NCBI RefSeq assembly: GCF_028640845.1
Contig: NC_080539.1
Location: 192,147,436 to 192,211,435, forward strand
DNA: 64,000 nt
Source: Ahaetulla prasina
Lineage: Eukaryota; Chordata; Lepidosauria; Squamata; Colubridae
Reading direction: 5' to 3'
Shown here: piece after piece, positions 43,318 through 55,014 of the stretch
Position numbering within the stretch: the stretch's first letter is position 1
How the letters are laid out: each line of letters opens with the position of its first letter
Notes under the pieces: model-generated
The model's database searches: none
What the model was told of the DNA's origin: nothing
Seen by the model: the letters and a program-made list of their open reading frames with translations, nothing else
Made by a program: the position numbers and the translations under genes

Positions 43318-43482
43318 TTTTTTCATATTTTTATACCGCCCTGAGTCCTCGGAGAAGGGCGGTATAAAAATATGAATGAATGAATGAATGAATGAATGAA
43401 TGAATGAATGAATGAATGAATGAATGAATAAATAAATAAATAAATAAATACATAAATAAATAAATAAATAAATAAATAAAGT
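43318..43482. repeat. L2/CR1 terminal hairpin with 21-bp perfect arms and (GAAT)n/(AAAT)n tail
   Basis: Arms 43322-43342 and 43356-43376 are perfect reverse complements, with a 13-nt loop (gagtcctcggaga). They are followed by (GAAT)n to about 43428 and (AAAT)n to 43481, then gypsy sequence again. Normal copies of the LINE end have only about 8 paired bases here. Confidence 0.85.
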
Positions 43483-43740
43483 GGGACTGAGACCGAGAAC
43501 ACTGGGTGCCCATAGCATTTTGTCAGCTGGATGGGTTGGTGGCTGGGATGAAGGGCAGCTCACTTTGTAACCAAACTGGTGGAGATGTGGAAGGGGGATC
43601 ACAGACAGACATTGAGTTTTATTGTAGCCCCCAGAATGAAAGGACATTGAGTTGTAGTTCTGTGCCTACATTGCATATGTGCAAAAATCTCTATCAGGAC
43701 TTCCAGTAGTTGTCCAGAAAAGTTGCAAAAGGTTTTTTCC

Positions 43741-44204
43741 TCTGGCTTTAGGAACTTTCAGAAGTGAGGAGAAGTAAAACAGTATAGTCAAACTGTTGTT
43801 GGGGTGGAGAAACTATGCCTTGTTTTTGTGAAATAGTTTCACAAAAATTCTCTGCACAAATTTCACTCAAGTGAAATTTGAGATTTTGCACAGGCATAAT
43901 ACCTATTCCCCACATCTCATTATTAAAAATCACAAAATTGTTAAAATCAACAATTATGAGGCAAAAGACAAAATATAGATTAAAAATCTATAATGGAAAA
44001 AAGAGATTTATCTCTTCAGGGGAAGAGATAAATCAACATAGAAGCAAAATACAGAGAGAAAAGCTTGCTCATTGTTACAAAACAATTAATATTCACCAAG
44101 CCAGTAGCCTCTCCCAGATTAATATTGAAGTCTTAATCATTTATAACAGCAGCCATTTGCACTTCTCAGCCATTGTATTTATTGTAAGCTAATGAATAAC
44201 AGAA
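43741..44204. other. AT-rich segment with a cluster of short perfect palindromes
   Basis: Five hairpins lie between 43823 and 44034: 11-bp arms (43823/43837), 11-bp arms (43857/43870), two with 7-bp arms (about 43938 and 43975), and 13-bp arms (44005/44022). No protein or known repeat was recognised. Confidence 0.6.
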
Positions 44205-44270
44205 TAACAGAGTTGGAAGGGACTTGGAGGTCTTCTAGTCCAACCCCCTTTTCAAGCAGGAGACCCTATA
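44205..44270 (-). mobile_element. CR1 3' end, antisense, left of a hAT-like insertion
   Basis: The CR1 3' block (agagttggaagggacttgg) runs to ACCCTATA (44263-44270); CR1 continues at 45581. Confidence 0.75.
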
Positions 44271-45580
44271 CTAGTGATAGCGAACCAATGGCATGTCTGC
44301 CATAAGTGGCATTCAGAGTCCTCTCTGTGGGCACACATGCCGTCACCCCAGCCCAGCTTCATTGGTTGCGTTTCTCACCGTTGTCTGGAGGGAAACAAAC
44401 ATCTGTGGAACTAAAAAAAAAGTTCATTCAATCAATTCCAATTTCTCGCAGAAGAAAAAATTCTTGTGAAGTTGGATTTGATTGAGTGAACTTTTTTTTA
44501 GTCCCACAAACTTTTTATTCCCTGCACACAATGGCGAGAAATGTGACCGAGAAACATAATGGAGGTGTGTTAATGAGGTAGACAAAGAAATGCTTGGGGC
44601 GGGTGTCAGCTGCCTGCGGCTCCAGAGCCACATGTGGCTCTTTCATCCCTCTGCTGTGGCTCCCTGTTGCCCTGTTGCGGCAGAGGGATGTAAGAGCTGT
44701 CACCCTGTTATGGTGGTGGTGATGGCTGGACCCTTAGTGCAGGAGCGAAGCGCACCTACACTTGCTTTTGTGTGAAACAGCATTCTGCCTTTGTTGCGGT
44801 ACATTTTCTGTTCTCCATGGGCTGCCCTCTGTTCTCGCAATGCCTTGCACAGCACAGTGAAATTTCACAATGGGGAAGATGGGGTCCCGTCCTCCTGGAG
44901 CCTATTATGACGTGGAGCCACAATGCGACCCTGTGTCTCAGCTCACTCTCGCCTCTCGGATATCAGCTGCTTTTCCTGCAGAGCTGCTGTTGTTGTGATG
45001 TCCCGCCTCCCCACTGGCCACCTGGTCTTCGGCTCTTTGCCAACCAGATGATTGTTGGTGCACTGCTCCTGGGCTGTTCGGCCTCTGGACATCAGATTCC
45101 CACCACCCCAGCACCACTTCAGAGGTTCCTTTCCCTCCCCCAGGGGAGGGAGGGAGGGAGGAAGGGGGGGAAAGAAAGAGAGGGAAAGAGAGAGGGAGGG
45201 AAAGAGAGAAGGGAAAAGAGAGAGGGAAAGGGAGAGGGAAAGAGAGAGAGAGAAACAGAGAGAGAAAGAGACAGAGAAGGAGGGAAAGAGAGAGAAAGAG
45301 AAAGGGAGGGAAAGAAATGAAATTATGCAAGTTTTGTTTTTTTATTGTTGCTAAATGTAATATTTCAAAAGCAGAAAAAAATGAAAGGGCATAAAAGTGC
45401 ATTTATCACGTTTTTCTTAGAACAGTTAGCTGAACTCTGCCTTGTTTATCATTATTTTAGGTAGCAAAACCTCAGTATTCAGGTTAAATTGCCATGTTGG
45501 CACTTTGCGATAAATAAGTGGGTTTTGGGTTGCAGTTTGGGCACTCGTTCTCTAAAGCTTTCGCCATATACTGCCCTATA
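44263..45580. mobile_element. hAT-like non-autonomous element, 1.3 kb, with 8-bp target-site duplication
   Basis: The element is 44271-45572, flanked by ACCCTATA (44263-44270) and GCCCTATA (45573-45580), one mismatch in 8. Termini: CTAGTGATAGCGAACC on the left; from the right on the minus strand CAGTATATGGCGAAAGC. The inside has a foldback at 44411-44501 (arms about 24 bp), the block shared with 1858-1940 and a GA-rich tract at 45150-45320. No transposase. Confidence 0.75.
45150..45320. repeat. GA-rich low-complexity tract
   Basis: Purine-only run of about 170 bp inside the hAT-like element. Confidence 0.9.
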
Positions 45581-45755
45581 CCATTCCAGACAGGTGGCTG
45601 ATCAGTTTCTTCTTGAACGCCTTCAGTGATGGTGAACCCATAACTTCTGAAGGCAAGCCATTCCACTGGTTAATTATTCTCACTATTAGGTAATTTCTCC
45701 TTAGTTCTAGGTTGCTCTCTCCTTGATTAGTTTCTTGCACATCTTGCACATGAGT
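45573..45755 (-). mobile_element. CR1 fragment, right of the hAT-like insertion
   Basis: Antisense CR1 C-terminal region (tataccattccagacaggtg, then aagccattccactggttaat). Confidence 0.75.
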
Positions 45756-46186
45756 GTCAGGGTATTTTAATGTTTACTCTAGATACCTGTGAAATAGGAT
45801 CTAAGGCCTCCAAACAGTGAACCTGAGTCTAAATAGGTGGTGGACTGATGATCTGTGTGGCAGCCTTCTTTGCAACAATCAAACTTGTTCCTGGGCTTGA
45901 ACCACACAAGATTAGTGAGCTGAAACATATTGAATGGGCATCATTAAGATTCCAATGAAGAGTGTTTAAGTAGCCATATTTATTTACCTAAGTACTTCTT
46001 TTAAAATTCACAGTCATGCTGCAGAATTAACCTCCAAAAAGGATAAAATTCTTTTATGTGCTTGCACAAGCATTTTGTGAACTGTCAGCAAGTTTGCTAA
46101 TTATGCACTGGAGTCTCCAAATAGAGAAAGTTTAATTTTCATAATAATAAATGGTAGCTCATGATTAAAATAGCCACAAATGTATC
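45756..46186. other. Intron sequence, nothing recognised
   Basis: Unique-looking AT-rich DNA. Confidence 0.4.
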
Positions 46187-46861
46187 GTATTTTTCAGTCT
46201 ACAAGAAATACTTTTTCCCCTCCCAAAAGTGGGTGGAAATGTCTGTGCTTCTTATAGAGCGAATGTTGCCAAAGCCCAGCCCATACATCGCCCTCCACCC
46301 TTCAGCTGTTTTTGGCCTTCACGTGCCCCATTTTGGCCTCTGTGCACCCCATTTTCAGCCTGTTTCACACTGCCCATCACCACCCATTGCCAGTGCCCAC
46401 TGCCACTGCTGGTGGCAGCGGTGATCAGTGGCAATTGGCAGCTATCAGCAGCAGTAATCTCCACCACCTGGAACAGGCTGAAAAACGGGACAAGAGGAGG
46501 GCAAAAATGGGTCGTGTGGAGGCCAAAAAATGGGATGTGGGGAGGCTGAAAATAGGGCACGCGGGGGCTGAAAATGGGATGCGTGGAGGTGGCGATAGGC
46601 AGTGGCAATCCCCGCAGTCTGAAACAGCTGATTGGCGGTATTCCAGGAGGTGATCCAACTCCCAATCAGCTGCTCATGCTAAATCAGACTGCGATAACGT
46701 GCTGAAGCTGACCAGGCTGATTGTTGTTTACTGCAAGGACACTAGCCAGATGAATACCAATGGATGCTGAGAGGCAAAAGCAGATTTTTTTTTTTGTTTT
46801 CCTCCCCAAAAGCTAGGTGCGTCTTATGGTCTGGAGCATCTTATAGTGCAAAAAATATGGT
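46187..46861. mobile_element. Non-autonomous DNA transposon related to 25012-25361
   Basis: Ends GTATTTTTCAGTCTACAAG and, from the right on the minus strand, CATATTTTTTGCACTATAAG, with 'gtgcgtcttatg' inside the right end. The interior has short degenerate tandem repeats (gccccattttggcctctgtg type at 46330; aaaatgggacgtgtggaggc type at 46500-46600) on both strands. Confidence 0.6.
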
Positions 46862-47764
46862 AATTAACTCCAACTTTGTATGTATGTATTAAAACCAAAG
46901 TCTCCCTTGCAATAGCTTCTGACATACATTTACAAAGTGGCTCAGGACCCCGAAATACAGAGAAGAGTTTAAATAGAACACTTAAGAGTTGTAAGGGCAT
47001 GATCAAAGAAATAATTAACATTACGGTTTAAATTATTAACATCTAGTGTAGATAGAGAAATCTTGTATATAGGATAATGCACAAAACTCCTCCCTCCCCC
47101 CCCCCCCAAAAAAAAAAAGGAATATCAGCATGCCATGAAAGTAAGCTTCTTTTGCCAGGAAGTATTCCTAAACAAAGTGAGGCTGCAAGCTGTCCAAAAC
47201 CTTTTATTCAGCAACTAAGTTTAGTTCTGGCTAGGTCACCATGACTAATCAAAATTACAGTGAAATGAAGAGCATCTCATCAAAGGTAGTTTTCTCTCCT
47301 ACTAGCACGAAAGACATAAAAAAAACCTTCTACAATTCCAAGAGAATAGTAGACTATGCTGTTGCCAATGGTAACAGTAATAACTAGGCTAGATAAAATA
47401 ATACAATGGTCTGTACAGAAAAGCAAAATGAAATAGACATGATTCCCTGCCCAGGAGAATGCCATTATGAATCAATAATCTTCCTTCAATGGATAAGAGG
47501 AGGAGAGAAAAAATATATTTATACTTTTTAAAATAATGAATCATAAAAGATCTGAATAGTAAAAATTAGAAAAATGGTGACTTGGCCACATGCAACTGCC
47601 AAGGCAAGCTATAAGGGCCATCAGACTGCACTGGAACCATCAAAGGAGTATTCATTTCTGAAGAAAATTTGGTGTAAGAAGTCAAGCTGAGAAAGCAGAA
47701 AGCAACAGTTCCTGGGCCAGAGTGAATGGTTGTAACAACATTCACCAAGAGTTAATCACAATGC
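46862..47764. other. Intron sequence, nothing coding recognised
   Basis: Contains a C-run/A-run at 47096-47119. Otherwise unremarkable. Confidence 0.4.
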
Positions 47765-48665
47765 TGCAATGGATCTTGGAGATCTTTTAGTCAAAACCCT
47801 TCCCCTTATTGCATTCCAGACAAATTGTTGTCCAATCTTGCCTTAAATACCTCCAATGATGGAGCACCCATGACTCCAGGAGATAAGCTGTTCCAATGTT
47901 TAATTGTTCTCACTGTCAGGAAATTTCTCCTTAGTTCCAGACAGGATCTCTTGCTTCCATCTCTTGCTTCTTGTCCTGCCCTCAGTTGCTTTGGAGACTC
48001 AACCCCCTCTTCTCAGTGAGAGCCCAAAGTACTCGAAGACAGATATCATGTCTCTCATAATCCTTCTCTTCATTAGGCTAGATATAGCCTAATGGTTCCC
48101 TTAACATTCATCATATGGTTTAGCCTACAAACTACTTGTCATCTTTGTTGCTTTTCTTTGCATTCTTTCTAGGGCCTCAGAATCTTTTTGGTATCATGGT
48201 GACCAGAACTGGGCACAGTATTCCAAGTATGGCCTCACTGGTGCAGTATAAAGCTGCAGTATCACTTCTCTCTTGATGCTATCCCTCTGTTGATGCAGCC
48301 CAGGACTGCCTTGACTTTTCTGGGCACACTTTTGCCTCATACTTAAATGATGGTCTAGCAAGACTCCAAGATTCTTCTCACAGTTGCTACTGTTGAGCCA
48401 GTTACTGCTTGTTCTATAGCTGTGCATTGTTTTTTCCCGCTTAAGTGCAGGACCTTACTTTTCTCACCACTGAGCTGAATTTTGTTGGTAAGGGCTCAAT
48501 GCTCAAATCTGTCAAGATCTTCTTGAATTTTGAATCTATCTTCCAAGTATTAATAATTCCCCCCTTGGTGTCAGTTGTAAGTTTGATGAGTTCCCCTTCT
48601 ATCCCTTCATCTAGATCATTTATGAAGACCTTGAAGAGCACTGGGATGAAGACAAAACCTTCAAG
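47765..48665 (-). mobile_element. CR1 LINE, antisense, RT C-terminal half
   Basis: Minus-strand blocks: 48641-48441 has LFKVFINDLDEGIEGELIK followed by LTTDTK where the catalytic FADD is expected, so the catalytic box is mutated. 48427-48194 has SSNCEKNLGVLLDHHLSM and LYTAPVRPYLEYCAQFWSP. The 3' UTR reaches about 47765. Several stops; older than the L2/CR1-like copies. Confidence 0.8.
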
Positions 48666-49309
48666 TATGCCACTGCATGCAGAAGCGGTGATTTGGACAG
48701 AGTACTGGTACCGGGTGAGTGATTGGCCAGCTCACAGGTAAAAAAGAAATATTTTTAAATTGTTAAAAGGTGCCCCAGCGAAGAAACAGCAGCTAATGGG
48801 CATTGGAGAACGTTAATGGAGAGAGAAGAACAAAGCAGAAGTTTAACTTAGCTGGCTGGGCCAGGTGGGAGGAAGCTAGGCCGGGGTTTGGGCCTTGCTA
48901 CTAGCAGTCATTCACCCAAGCAGATCAGGGCAGCTCAGCTGGGCCACACAGAGAGTGCCATGTGGGATGCAGCCAAGGGCAGGCAAGCTGGCCAGCCCTC
49001 AGAGACCGTGTGGTTGAGGCAAGCCAGGGAGCCAGATAGAGAGCAGCAGCAGCTGTGCCAGGCGAGCGGACAAGAGGAGTGATGGGGCGGGGGGTGGGGT
49101 GAGCAGGGCCAGCCAGAATTTAAACAATTGGTTCACCTGAACCGGCTCAAACCTGATGAATCCCACCACTGCCCACAATGCAGGATGCAGATGGCCAAAA
49201 GGACAAACATAAGGTTGCATTTATTTAAAATCTTGCTTTATAAATGCATCACTTAGCAACAGAAATTTCGGTCCCAATTGTTGGCATAAGTTGCAGACCA
49301 CTGCATATA
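48666..49309. mobile_element. Possible hAT-like fragment and related repeat
   Basis: The segment ends at about 49165 with gatgaatcccaccactg, whose reverse complement CAGTGGTGGGATTC is the end of the 52.8-kb hAT. The left end is unclear. 49230-49300 resembles the 'catcacttagcaacagaaat' repeat common in reptiles. No coding potential. Confidence 0.4.
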
Positions 49310-49456
49310 AATTAAGGGCATTTGTGGGTGATTTGGTTTTAATTTTGGAAAATTCTATGCGAGGAATAGATATATTAATGAAAAAAAAAATTTAAATGTA
49401 CTTAAGCTGGATTTAAAATTAATAAGAAAAAAATGAAGATGCTAACAAAAAAGACC

Positions 49457-52368
49457 AGAATAGAATAGAATAGAATAGAATAGAATAGAATAGAATAGAA
49501 TAGAATAGAATAAAATAGAATAGAATAGAATAGAATTTTATTGGCCAAGTGTGATTGGACACACAAGGAATTTGTCTTGGTGCATATGCTCTCAGTGTAC
49601 ATAAAAGAAAAGATACGTTCATCAAGGTACAATATTTACAACACAATTGATGGTCAATATATCAATATAAATCATAAGGATTGCCAGCAACAAAGTTACA
49701 GTCATACAGTCATAAGTGGAAAGAGATTGGTGATGGGAACTATGAGAAGATTAATAGTAGTGCAGATTTGTTGTTTTATCTATGACAATTGTTTGTGTAT
49801 ACTGTTGTGACAAAAAAAAAAAGAAAGAAAAAGAAATTTAGTAAATAGTTTGACAGTGTTGAGGGAATTATTTGTTTAGCAGAGTGATGGCCTTCGGGAA
49901 AAAACTGTTCTTGTGTCTAGTTGTTCTGGTGTGCAGTGCTCTATAGCATCGTTTTGAGGGTAGGAGTTGAAACAGTTTATGTCCAGGATGTAAGGGATCT
50001 GTAAATATTTTCACGGCCCTCTTCTTGATTCGTACAGTATACAGGTCCTCAATGGAAGGCAAGTTGGTAGCAATTATTTTTTCTGCAGTTCTAATTATCC
50101 TCTGAAGTCTGTGTCTTTCATGTTGGGTTGCAGAACCGAACTAGACAGTTATAGAGCTGCAAATGACAGACTCAATAATTCCTGTGTAGAACTGAATCAG
50201 CAGCTCCTTGGGTAGTTTGAGCTTACTGAGTTGGCGCAGAAAGAACATTCTTTGTTGTCCTTTTTTAATTATGTTTTTGATGTTAGCTGTCCATTTTAGA
50301 TCTTGCGATATGATAGAACCTAGAAATTTGAAGGTTTCTACTGTTGATACTGTGTTGTCTAGTATTGTGAGAGGTGGAAGTATGGAAGGGTTTCTCCTAA
50401 AGTCTACCACCATTTCTACGGTTTTGAGTGTGTTCAGTTCCAGATTGTTTTGGTTGCACCACAAGGCTAGTCGTTTGATCTCTCGTCTATATGCGGATTC
50501 GTCATTGTCTCAAATGAGACCAATCACTGTTGTGTCATTTGCGAAATTCAGTAGCTTAACAGATGGATCGTTGGAGATGCAGTCATTGGTATACAGAGAG
50601 AAGTGGGGAGAGCACACAGCCTTGGGGGGCCCCTGTGCTAATTGTACAGGTATCTGATGTGATCTTGCTTAGCTTCACCTGCTGCTTCCTGTTTGTTAGG
50701 AAGCTTGTGATCCACTTACAAGTCTGTTCCGGTACTTGTAGCTGGTTTAGCTTAGTTAGAAGAATGTCTGGAATGATGGTATTGAATGCTGAACTAAAGT
50801 CTACAAAAAGGACCCTTGCATAGGTCTTTGGAGACTCAAGATGTTGTAGGATGTAGTGCAGAGCCATATTAACAGCATCATCTGTTGATCTATTTGCTCG
50901 GTATGCAAATTGCAAGGGGTCTAACAGTGGATCCGTGATGGTTTTCAAGTAGGAAAGCACTAGCCTTTCAAAGATTTTCATGACTACAGATGTTAAAGCA
51001 ACTGGTCATTCAGTTCCTTGATGGTGGGCTTCTTCGGCACTGGGATGATGGTAGAGTGTTTGAAGCAAGAAGGAACATAGCACATCTCTAGTGATTTATT
51101 GAAAATATGGGTGAAGATGGGGGCCAATTGGTCAGCACAGACTTTTAAGCAAGAAGGTGTTATCTTGTCTGGGCCTGGAGCTTTTCCTGGCTTTTGTCTG
51201 TGAAATAGGTCTTGCACTTCCTTTTCTGTGATCACTAGGGGTTGTGAACCCAGTGGGATGGGATCAGTTGTAGGAGGCTTAGCTGTTGTTGGTGTGTCTG
51301 AGATGGGGGTTGTGGAGATAGGTGGCTGTAGTTTCCTTTCAAACCTACAGTAAAACTCATTCAGGTCATCTGCCAGTTGTTGATTACCTTCAGCCTGGGA
51401 AGGAGGTTTGCCGTAGCTGGTGATATTTTTAAGAGTTTTATACATGTTTGCTGGTTCATTTGCTGAAAACTGATTCTTTAGCCTTTCAGAGTAGCTTCTA
51501 TTTGCTGCTCTGATCTCCCTTGTTAGTGCATTTCTGGCCTGATTGTACAGCATTTTATCACCTTTTCTGTAGGCTTCCTCTTTGGAATGTCGTTGCTGCT
51601 TAAGTTTAGATGTGAACCAAGGTTTGTTGTTACTGTATATTCGCAAGTTCCTTGTAGGTACACATAGGTCTTCACAGAAGCTGACATATGATGTTACAGG
51701 ATCTGTGAGTTCATCCAGGTCTGCAGAGGTATCTTCAAAAATATTCCAATCAGTGTAGTCAAAGCATGCCTGCAGCTTTATTTTTGCCTCCTCCGTCCAG
51801 GTCTTCACTGATTTAATTGTTGGTTTTGTGGTTTTAAGTCTTTGCCTGTAAGCAGGTACAAGGTGAATCATGCAATGATCAGAGTGTCCTACAGCTGCAC
51901 GTGGTAAAGACCGATAAGCATCTTTTAGTGTTGTGTAGCAATGGTCTAGAGTATTCTTGCCTCTGGTGGGACAATTGACATGCTGAAAGTATTTTGGTAG
52001 CTCTTTCCTTAAGTTTGCCTTGTTTAGATCTCCCAAAACAATGGCCAGTGAATCAGGGTGTTTGGCTTCAGCCTCCATGATTTGGTCAGCTAGAGTTCGT
52101 AATGCCTTGTTTACACAGGCTTGTGGTGGGACATAAACAGCAATTAGAAGAAATGAGGAAAATTCACGAGGCGAATAGTATGGTTTGCAGTTGATAATTA
52201 AAGTCTCTAAATTGTTGTCACAGAATTTGTAAATTATTTTAAAATCTTGACACCAGTTGCTGTTAATATATAGGCATAAGCCTCCTCCTTTCTTTTTACC
52301 AGATGTTTCTGGAATCCTGTCTGATCATTCAATCTGAAACCCTGGAATGTTCAGGCTGCTATTATGAT
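49457..52368 (-). mobile_element. L3/CR1 LINE ('Snake1'-type), antisense, with AATAG tail
   Basis: 2.9-kb copy, 5' truncated in the endonuclease (starts near 52365). Read on the minus strand: endonuclease and linker 52078-50993 (VLGDLNKANLRKELPK, RAAVGHSDHCMIHLV, KPWFTSKLKQQRHSKEEAYRK), RT 50981-50583 (FVDFSSAFNTIIPD, GAPQGCVLSPLL) and later blocks to 49868. Breaks occur at about 50990, 50583-50465 and 50065. The 3' end has about 16 units of (AATAG), one altered, at 49457-49536. It is close in sequence to the plus-strand copy at 14700-16684. Confidence 0.87.
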
Positions 52369-52773
52369 AAAGTGTATTTTTATAATTAGTGAATTAGTGA
52401 ATAATTAGTGAATATAATTAGTGAAGTGAATATTATAATTATGATGAAGTGTGTAGAATGAAATTAAGAAAGATTTGGTAAAATGGAAAACTTACAGTAC
52501 ATTTTAAAATCATTCTGTTGGAAGTGTCATATTAAATATATAGAACAAGTACAAACACAGGTTAGCCTGAAAGTACCTTTAATATTCAGAAAAGGAAGTA
52601 TCTTACAAAAAATAAACACCAGGCAAAAAAAAATGGTCAACATCTCAATATCTATTTATACAGAAAGATAGAGAAGTTAAGATGAAGTGAACAATATTCC
52701 AAAGAAACAGCAAAAGTGATTGTGAATAGGGATTTGATGAAGAATTTCAATATAAGACAAGGATGTCCATTAT

Positions 52774-54448
52774 CCCTATTACCAGTGGTGGGATTCAATT
52801 TTTTTAACAACTGGTTCTGTGGGCATGGCTTATTTTGGGGCGTGGGTTGGTGGTCATGTGACTGGGTGGGCGTGGCTAGCTTGTCATGTGACTGGGTGGC
52901 CATGGCTATGTGCACAGGGACTACTCAGAGGGCTTAAAAAAGTCATTTCTGACCGGTCCTCGCACTTTTGACCAGTCCTCGCACTTATGTCCATCCTAAC
53001 ATTTATGCCCGTTGTAGCATTCTTAACAACCATGTCACTCATTTCACAACTGCTTCTCTTCACCACGGTTACAAGATAGGGCACAAAATGTAAAATGTGA
53101 GGACAGTCATAAGTACGAGGACCGATCAAAAGTACGAGGACCCATCAAAAATAACTTTTTCAGCCCTCTGAGTAGTCCCTATGCATATAGAGACTACTGA
53201 GAGGGCTGAAAAAAGTGATTTCTGACAGTCCTCACACTTTTGATCAGTCCTCACACTTATGACCGACCATCATTTATGCCCACTGCAGCATTCTTAACAA
53301 CCATGTCACTCATTTCACAACTGCAGTGCTTCATGTGACCGGATGGGCGTGGCCAGGTGGTCATGTGACATCGCTTCTTGACCTAATGACAGTTTGCTGC
53401 AATGGTCATAAGTGTGAAAAACAGTCATAAGTCACTTTTTTCAGTGCAATTGTAACTGTTGTAAGTCAAGGATTGCCTGTACAAAAATACAAAAAGCTTC
53501 TTTGCTTGCAAACAGCTGCCCTAAATCCCAATCATTAGATTAGAAATACTTGCAAACTGGAATTACAAATCAGGCAGGGTGGCAGAGCACCTTGAGGAAT
53601 TAAAATAGTTAAAATGCAATGATAACTATCAGATGCCAACTTTTGCTGATAAAGTGAAACCCGTTAGCAGAGTGTTCATTTAATCTCTCCAGAATGAAGC
53701 AAAGGAGCAAACAGAGTATCCGTTGCTTGTTAAACCATTTACCAGAACAAACAGACACAGGAACTAGTCAGATTTCCAAAGCTGCTTTTTTCAGTAACAG
53801 AGATTAACTTTTTCCTTCCAAACAAATCTGAATAGGAAAAATTATCTCATCACTAAACACAGGATTAAACATCACCAAGCACAGAATTAAACTTCCCAAA
53901 AAACAGTTTTAGACCAAAAGTCAGAAAGGCTATGTAAACTCACATTTGAATGTCAATCTTTTTAGCTAGCCAATAAGCCTTGCTGAATGTCACTCATCTT
54001 GGTTCCTTGTCATTAAAAGCTTCTGCTTCGTTATTCAATTATTTCTTCAAAGTGCTGATCACTGCATCTTGGCTGGAAGAACTCCAACAGGGGAGTATTT
54101 CTTCCCAATAGCGGTGTAAAAAGCTTAAAACAACCCTTCCCCTTTAAGAAAGTCAAGGGGGGAAAAAAACTCAGAGAAGCTCCAGAACAGGAAGTGACAG
54201 TAAGTCTAGGCGTACTGCCAAGAATGTAATAAGGGTTAACAGAGAGACAGTTTCTGTAAGCAGGGCAATAAAGATTAGGCTAGGAAACAACACCAGAAAG
54301 TTGTAATTCCTTACCGGATTAACCCTGTAAAATGGAAAAAAACAAAAGGAGATTTCTTCCATCAGTTGGTTCTCCAAACTGCTTAACTACTTAACATCTG
54401 GTTCTACTTAACTGGTGTGAACTGGTAGAATCCCACCACTACCTATTA
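52774..54448. mobile_element. hAT-like non-autonomous element, 1.66 kb, 8-bp target-site duplication
   Basis: The element is 52782-54440, flanked by CCCTATTA (52774-52781) and ACCTATTA (54441-54448), one mismatch in 8; removal restores L1 RT. Inverted ends AGTGGTGGGATTC on the left and on the right (minus strand). The interior has two related blocks, 52945-53040 and 53220-53325 ('cattcttaacaaccatgtca' in each). No transposase. Confidence 0.8.
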
Positions 54449-54489
54449 TTATTTATATTAACATTGGAAGTGCTAAACAGTAATGTCAG

Positions 54490-54705
54490 ACAAGAGGATG
54501 GGCTATGTGAGCACTAAGTTGGAAGCCGGTCATCACTCCTCTCTTGCTCTTTGCCAAACCTTGCCCGCCGTCTCCCCAACCCCAAACACCTTTCGTTGTG
54601 GCTGCCTGGGTGGTGGGGAGAGACTTGTTTGTGTGTCTGTGTGTGAGAGAGTGAGAAAAAGGGAGAGTGAGATGATCCAACTTCGGAGAGTTATCCATGG
54701 CTGGC

Positions 54706-54797
<92 letters not shown>

Positions 54798-55014
54798 TGT
54801 CCCTAACCCCCCCCCCCAAGGCAGCTACATCCCTTCACTAACCTGCTTTCCAGCTCCATTCTCTGCTGCACATGCAGGACAAGAAAAGTAGTCTGTGTGA
54901 CTATGGTAAAAAAAAATATTAGAAATTCAGACCTTCCAACTTCTTGCAAAAAAAAAAAAAGATCTCGTGAAGTTGGAAGGTTTTTTTACTGTAGTCGCAT
55001 ACTGGTTTTGGCGA
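54490..55014. mobile_element. Repeat-rich insert with (CT)n(AC)n and foldback
   Basis: Contains (CT)n at 54709-54749, (AC)n at 54750-54793, a C-run at 54806, and a hairpin with 13-bp arms at 54931-54943/54969-54981. The hairpin resembles the foldback of the hAT-like element at 44.4 kb. Boundaries uncertain. Confidence 0.5.

Larger units (their letters stand above)
40930..43740 (+). pseudogene. Second chromodomain-type gypsy fragment (gag to protease), three times interrupted
   Basis: Gag segments occur at 40930-41820, 42343-42837 (RMKTINQGRKSMEEYTQEFRE in broken frames; CFKSRKEGH-type finger near 42700), then 43112-43317 with the protease start (SEDDPLASQYVAP-like block and LLDSGCT-like 'cttttggactcagggtgcac' at 43260) and 43483-43740. 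The segments correspond in order to the first gypsy copy at 3689-4480. The interruptions are a 514-bp insertion (41825-42338), a MITE (42838-43111) and an L2 tail (43318-43482). No pol is present. Confidence 0.75.

Noticed and set aside
54709..54793. (CT)n(AC)n as possible regulatory or Z-DNA element
   Set aside because: It lies in an insertion within L1 and away from any promoter; simple sequence is a sufficient description.
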